Origin: Antedon mediterranea
Taxonomy: Eukaryota > Echinodermata > Crinoidea > Comatulida > Antedonidae
Assembly: GCF_964355755.1 (NCBI RefSeq)
Contig: NC_092679.1
Location: 6,698,001 to 6,762,000 of the forward strand
Length of the DNA: 64,000 nt
Direction of reading: 5' to 3'
The notes below the pieces were generated by a model. The model did not search any database. It saw nothing but the letters and a program-made list of their open reading frames with translations, and had not been told where the DNA came from. This document shows, piece after piece, positions 59,683 to 64,000 of the stretch (its first letter is position 1; the number at the start of each line of letters is the position of its first letter). The translations under genes were made by a program, and so were the position numbers.

Positions 59683-62600
59683 TTAAAAATCAACTTCATC
59701 AAAACCGAAAGGTGGCTCTTCGTCATTAACGAAGGCTTCCATCAAAACACTGGGAAATGAGTTCTCAACCGTTACATATGGTGACTCCACAATATCGTAA
59801 ATTGATTGGTCAAAGGTCATATGTTTTTCTTCTTCTGGTTCTTCTAATTTTGTTTCTTCTTCGATTTCTTTGGTGCTTTTTTCTTCTTGCTTGTTCACCG
59901 TCTGATCTGGTTTGGTTTTGTCCTCTTTTTCAAACTCTTCCAAGTTCTTTGGTGGTTTTAACTTCTTCAATTCTTCTCTTAGTTGAGCTGTATGTCTCTG
60001 TGAGTAATATACACAATATGTTTAAAACACTAGGTGTGAACAAGGCCTAAGACCTTCGCACTCCTCAAATAAATGAAGGGTCTTCACACTCTGTTATATA
60101 ACTGGTGCTTTTATTATAGATTAATGATACAACAAAATGTTTTTACCTTTATTGCTGTCAAGTGATGAGCCATGGTCTTTCCAACACGCTTGTTCTCACA
60201 ATATCTGGTAAGCAACGCCACCCACTCCTCACACTGCGCCATTACTTCTGCCCTCTTCAGGTAGAAGTGATTTTGTATTACCTAATCAAATAAATAAAAC
60301 CAAAGAAAACTATGTTAATTTAAAAGTCCAATGAATTTTATATTTGCTATCATTTTATACCTGCGACATCATTTCTTTTATACAGTTGAATGTCTATTTA
60401 AGAGACACCCAAGAAAGTTAGCAACATATCACGAGAAAGTGTTCCCTTAATAGGGATGCACTAACCTAAAGAAGGGTATCCTCCAGAGAAGAAGTGTCTC
60501 AAAGGAGGGGTGTTATAAAGTAGAGGTGTCTCAAAGGAGGGGTGTTACAAAGTAGAGGTGTCTCAAAGGAGGGGTGTTACAAAGTAGAGGTGTCTCAAAA
60601 GAGGGGTGTTACAAAGTAGAGGTGTCTCAAAAGAGGGGTGTTACAAAGTAGAGGTGTCTCAAAGGAGGGGTGTTACAAAGTAGAGGTGTCTCAAAGGAGG
60701 GGTGTTACAAAGTAGAGGTGTCTCAAAGGAGGGGTGTTACAAAGTAGAGGTGTCTCAAAGGAGGGGTGTTACAAAGTAGGTGTCTCAAAGGAGGGGTGTT
60801 ACAAAGTAGAGGTGTCTCAAAGGAGGGGTGTTACAAAGTAGAGGTGTCTCAAAGGAGGGGTGTTACAAAGTAGAGGTGTCTCAAAGGAGGGGTGTTACAA
60901 AGTAGAGGTGTCTCAAAGGAGGGGTGTTACAAAGTAGAGGTGTCTCAAAGGAGGGGTGTTACAAAGTAGAGGTGTCTCAAAGGAGGGGTGTTACAAAGTA
61001 GAGGTGTCTCAAAGGAGGGGTGTTACAAAGTAGAGGTGTCTCAAAGGAGGGGTGTTACAAAGTAGAGGTGTCTCAAAGGAGGGGTGTTACAAAGTAGAGG
61101 TGTCTCAAAGGAGGGGTGTTACAAAGTAGAGGTGTCTCAAAGGAGGGGTGTTACAAAGTAGAGGTGTCTCAAAGGAGGGGTGTTACAAAGTAGAGGTGTC
61201 TCAAAGGAGGGGTGTTACAAAGTAGGTGTCTCAAAGGAGTGGTTCTACGGTACTCAAAACAACTTACATTTTTAAAAACTAGTGGAGGATTACGGACCAT
61301 TTCCAGCATGGCCCATCTGACCGTTGCTTGCATGATGTTGGCATCGTAGTCGTGGGAACTCTGAGTACCTGCTGGCGTTCCTCTTGACCTCTCGTATCCA
61401 GGCTCATTAAAATATGGTTCAGAGACTAGAATAAGTGACTGTATGGAGACTAGCACCTGTAGGATAGAAAACCATATGGTTTTATTGGTTGGATTGAATA
61501 GATGGTAGGATGAGGTCACCCAGTATAGTTATTTTGCGCAATCAAATTATTTATTACTAGAGTATCTTGAATGTAATCAGCTATTTTCAAAATCTAAAAA
61601 AGTTGCATACCTGTAGAAAACTTGATGTGTTTGGATTCCATTTTTCCTCTGGCCTCCCATGCCATGTATTTAATATACTTAAACAAACCTGAAAACAACA
61701 AAAATGCCAACAAATTGTTAAAGAAAAGTCTCAGTTTTAGTACTGTACTGCTTTCTTTTTAAACCTCTGTTTACGCAATTATCTATTTAACAAGCTTGTT
61801 AGGGTTAATCACTGCCTACTAAATAGAAAATAAATAATTACTGTAGTAATTATTATTACTACAGTAATTACTACAATATCTACATAGAATCATTTTGAAA
61901 TGATCTACGGATGATTCTGGTTTCAGGAGAGTTATGTACAGTACAGTATATCAGATTTGTCTAACCGTTGTTCTTGGTGCTGTGATGCCTGTGGTTACTC
62001 TGTGCTTCCCCTCTCTTTAGCAAATGCAATTTACAACATTATTATAGGAGCCAAAATAATATGTTAAAATCAAAACTAGTAACATGATAATAGTTGACCT
62101 ACCTTTCCATCATTATATAGGTTAGGATTAAAACGTATACTATGTTGGCCAGTTGTCTCTAAATTAATTTGCATAGGCGAGGTTGGGTAGTCAGAAGGGA
62201 AGTAAACATCAAATTCAAAACATCCATTTGCATATGGTGTATCACCTGGACCTGTTATTAACACCTGTATCAAAAAAAGAGTAGCACATTTTTATTCCAA
62301 TTTATGTTTTGTTTCTTTTAACAACCATATATATGACCATAGAGGCAACCTCTAAAATATTATTTTATATATATGTATATTATTTTTCACCGTCATTAAG
62401 TTCCAATGAATATATATTTAAATTACAGTCGACTCTCACAATACTGGACTTTCTGAAAACAAGAAGTTCTCTCAATACCAGACTTTTTTCAAGGTTCAAA
62501 TTTATTTTTAACATTAAAAACACATTCTGAATACCAGACTTTCCAGAAAACCAGACATATTTGGCCAGCCCAAGGGTGTCCTGTATTTGGAGAGTTGACT

Positions 62601-63633
62601 GTTTCATTTTTTATTGCATGTTGGGGATATAAAGGTTAAAGTTACATCAAAGATTGAAATTCGATGATTATTAAATTATCCTTACCTTCATTAAGTCCAA
62701 TCTTTCTTCATCGCATCGTACAAAAACACTTGAGCTCGCAGATAACGGCAATGATGTTGAGATTGTTACTGCCTCCTGAGCTAATCTTCGAGCTCGTTTT
62801 GGGTTTTTCACGTTACCAGATAAGTTAATGCTGGAGGAGTAGTGATGTGGGATGTTGAACCGTGTTTTACCATTTTCATCTTCTGTTACCATTTGATAAG
62901 TGTCTAAAAAAAGAAAATATTACATTTTAATGATATAAGTGAGTAATAACACTATAGACCAATATATATTGGATTTAAAATAGTAATATTAAAATGCCTA
63001 TTTTATTATGCCAATTGTGTAACTCCTTGTAATATTGCACCATTACATTAATATAATTTGAGCAATTATTCTGTACATGTTTAAATATCATAATATATAT
63101 TTTTATTTACTAACTGTAATGTATCAGTACAGAATTTCTCCTAACTAATAAATTTAATTCATATTACTTTGAACATACCAAATTGAAGTTTCTTGATGAT
63201 TGCACAATACCTCTCCTCCGGGGTAGATGCTAGTAGCGGTGGTATTGAGGTTGATGTATTTGCACTATCTGTATTATCTAAAAAAGAATATACACAAATA
63301 AATATAACTGTTAATTAATATGAAAATAAATGTACAGTAGCAATGCAGTTTTGGGTGTCACAGTATCACAATTAGGAAATAGAAAAACATACAGATTATA
63401 AAGAGCTCCACTCTTCCATTTCACACTCTGCATTTTGACAACTAATGAACTATTAATATGAATATCTGTATATATTACCTGATGTTCTGTATTTCTTTGT
63501 AGCTTTCCTTACAATCTCTACAGTGTTTTGGATGTCAGGAACCAGTAATGTCAATCCCTCTGTCTCGGGATCGTCACTATTAGCTGCAAAATCTTTGATA
63601 TTCTTCCGAGGAACTTTACTATCTTTATTCAGT
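59683..63633 (-). CDS. BIRC6: BIRC6 (BRUCE/Apollon), C-terminal part with the E2 ubiquitin-conjugating domain, 8 exons (partial)
   Basis: Exons in transcript order: 63479-63633, 63179-63277, 62686-62903, 62103-62264, 61611-61688, 61268-61456, 60147-60281 and 59683-59997. All junctions are GT-AG and all phases agree (2, 1, 1, 0, 0, 0, 0, 0). They give 449 full codons and a TAA stop. The lead-in matches BIRC6 ([36 protein letters not shown]). The UBC fold follows: [19 protein letters not shown], the N-L-Y-N-D-G-K stretch, then the catalytic cysteine as the second residue of exon 61611-61688 ([19 protein letters not shown]), and [16 protein letters not shown]. After the helical [10 protein letters not shown] segment the tail is lysine/glutamate-rich and ends in [12 protein letters not shown]6 is a very large cytosolic/Golgi protein that ubiquitylates pro-apoptotic factors and LC3. 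Its BIR domain and most of its length lie right of the window. UBE2O is excluded by the flanking peptides. Confidence 0.95.
60381..61252. mobile_element. TA-flanked MITE with an internally expanded minisatellite, in a BIRC6 intron
   Basis: The left end TACAGTTGAATGTCTATTTA, continuing AGAGACACC, pairs in inverted form with the right end GGTGTCTCAAAGGAGTGG then TTCTACGGTA. About 28 positions align with a TA at each outer edge. Most of the interior is the tandem array listed separately. A relative end (TACAGTAGAACCTC) occurs near 30604. Confidence 0.78.
60501..61232. repeat. 32-bp minisatellite, 23 units
   Basis: Units starting AAAGGAGGGGTGTTACAAAG recur at 60501, 60533, 60565 and so on to 61203. 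Twenty-one are 32 bp and two (at 60757 and 61203) are 30 bp, having lost AG. Changes are rare. The array ends 35 bp before the exon at 61268. Confidence 0.97.
62426..62601. mobile_element. ~176-bp MITE with CAGTCGACTCTC ends (pogo-like), BIRC6 intron
   Basis: Left end TACAGTCGACTCTC; right end GAGAGTTGACTG is its inverse with one mismatch. A TA precedes the left end. The interior repeats ATACCAGACTTTC-like words. Short CAG-starting ends at TA suggest the Tc1/mariner-pogo group. Confidence 0.72.
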
Positions 63634-64000
63634 CTACAAATAAAAATAGTCAACAATATCTGTTTCCAATACATAGACGTAGGTCTACTCTTAAGGATAT
63701 TTATGGTAAAACATACGACATGCTCCTGCTGTAGTTCACATTATACTTGTAGCACTTTAGATGTTATTTGTTAAAATGTTTGACAACTCTTCCAACAACC
63801 ACACTCATTTAAAACCAAACCTTTTCAATGTTTCAGAGGGCTTAAATTTAATAATAATAATTAACTTGGAAAACTAGATATTCTACAAAAGTGGCTCTGG
63901 TGGTTGTCTTGCTTGCTTACCCAGGGTCTTTAGTTCAAATCCTGTTAATTTCCAGGATTTCTACTTCCACACTACATGAGCTTCCCATCCTGTAATTGGC
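63634..64000. other. BIRC6 intron, no exon seen
   Basis: No frame matching BIRC6 and no convincing exon was found to the right edge. The preceding exon must end in phase 2 and lies outside the window. Confidence 0.6.

Noticed and set aside
60501-61232. CRISPR-like array of 32-bp direct repeats
   Set aside because: There are no unique spacers; the units are head-to-tail with no gap, in a eukaryotic intron. It is a minisatellite.
61169-61519. A 116-codon minus-strand frame as a single exon
   Set aside because: Only 61268-61456 is exon; the frame reads through a splice donor into the minisatellite on one side and through the acceptor into intron on the other.

Overview
The window is AT-rich animal nuclear DNA. 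It has spliced genes with GT-AG introns, one LINE remnant, a tRNA-derived SINE and dozens of short inverted-repeat DNA transposons. No bacterial gene, operon, CRISPR array or rRNA is visible. The four recognised genes (a PKDCC-like kinase, a TWIK-like potassium channel, LRR1, BIRC6) are general metazoan genes. The repeat style and the strongly over-used heptamer AGGCCTA suggest a marine invertebrate, perhaps an echinoderm; that is inference, and species cannot be fixed from the sequence alone.

Layout. 1-8662: presumed intron of the PKDCC-like gene, which runs leftward out of the window; only repeats are seen. 8663-9406 (-): first coding exon of the PKDCC-like secretory-pathway kinase. 9407-42467: a 33-kb gene desert holding a LINE 3' fragment (about 19.8-20.6 kb) and many MITE and foldback copies. 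42468-49529 (-): complete four-exon K2P channel of the TWIK (KCNK1/6/7) type, 329 residues. 49530-53472: gap between two divergent genes, with two large related inverted-repeat transposons. 53473-55773 (+): complete four-exon LRR1, 422 residues. 55774-59682: convergent gap. 59683-63633 (-): last eight exons (449 full codons) of BIRC6, including the whole ubiquitin-conjugating core; the gene continues beyond the right edge.

The genes do not form one pathway. LRR1 (CUL2 ubiquitin-ligase receptor) and BIRC6 (giant E2/E3 inhibitor of apoptosis) both act in ubiquitin transfer, but nothing here shows a functional link. The most informative non-coding content is the mobile DNA: a 1,071-bp foldback element with identical 89-bp ends and a 10-bp target duplication inside a channel intron; two elements sharing the terminal sequence CGCC(G/A)TGG next to LRR1; a MITE whose interior has expanded into a 23-copy minisatellite inside a BIRC6 intron; and a SINE with a poly-C tail. 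I found no convincing new multi-gene system.
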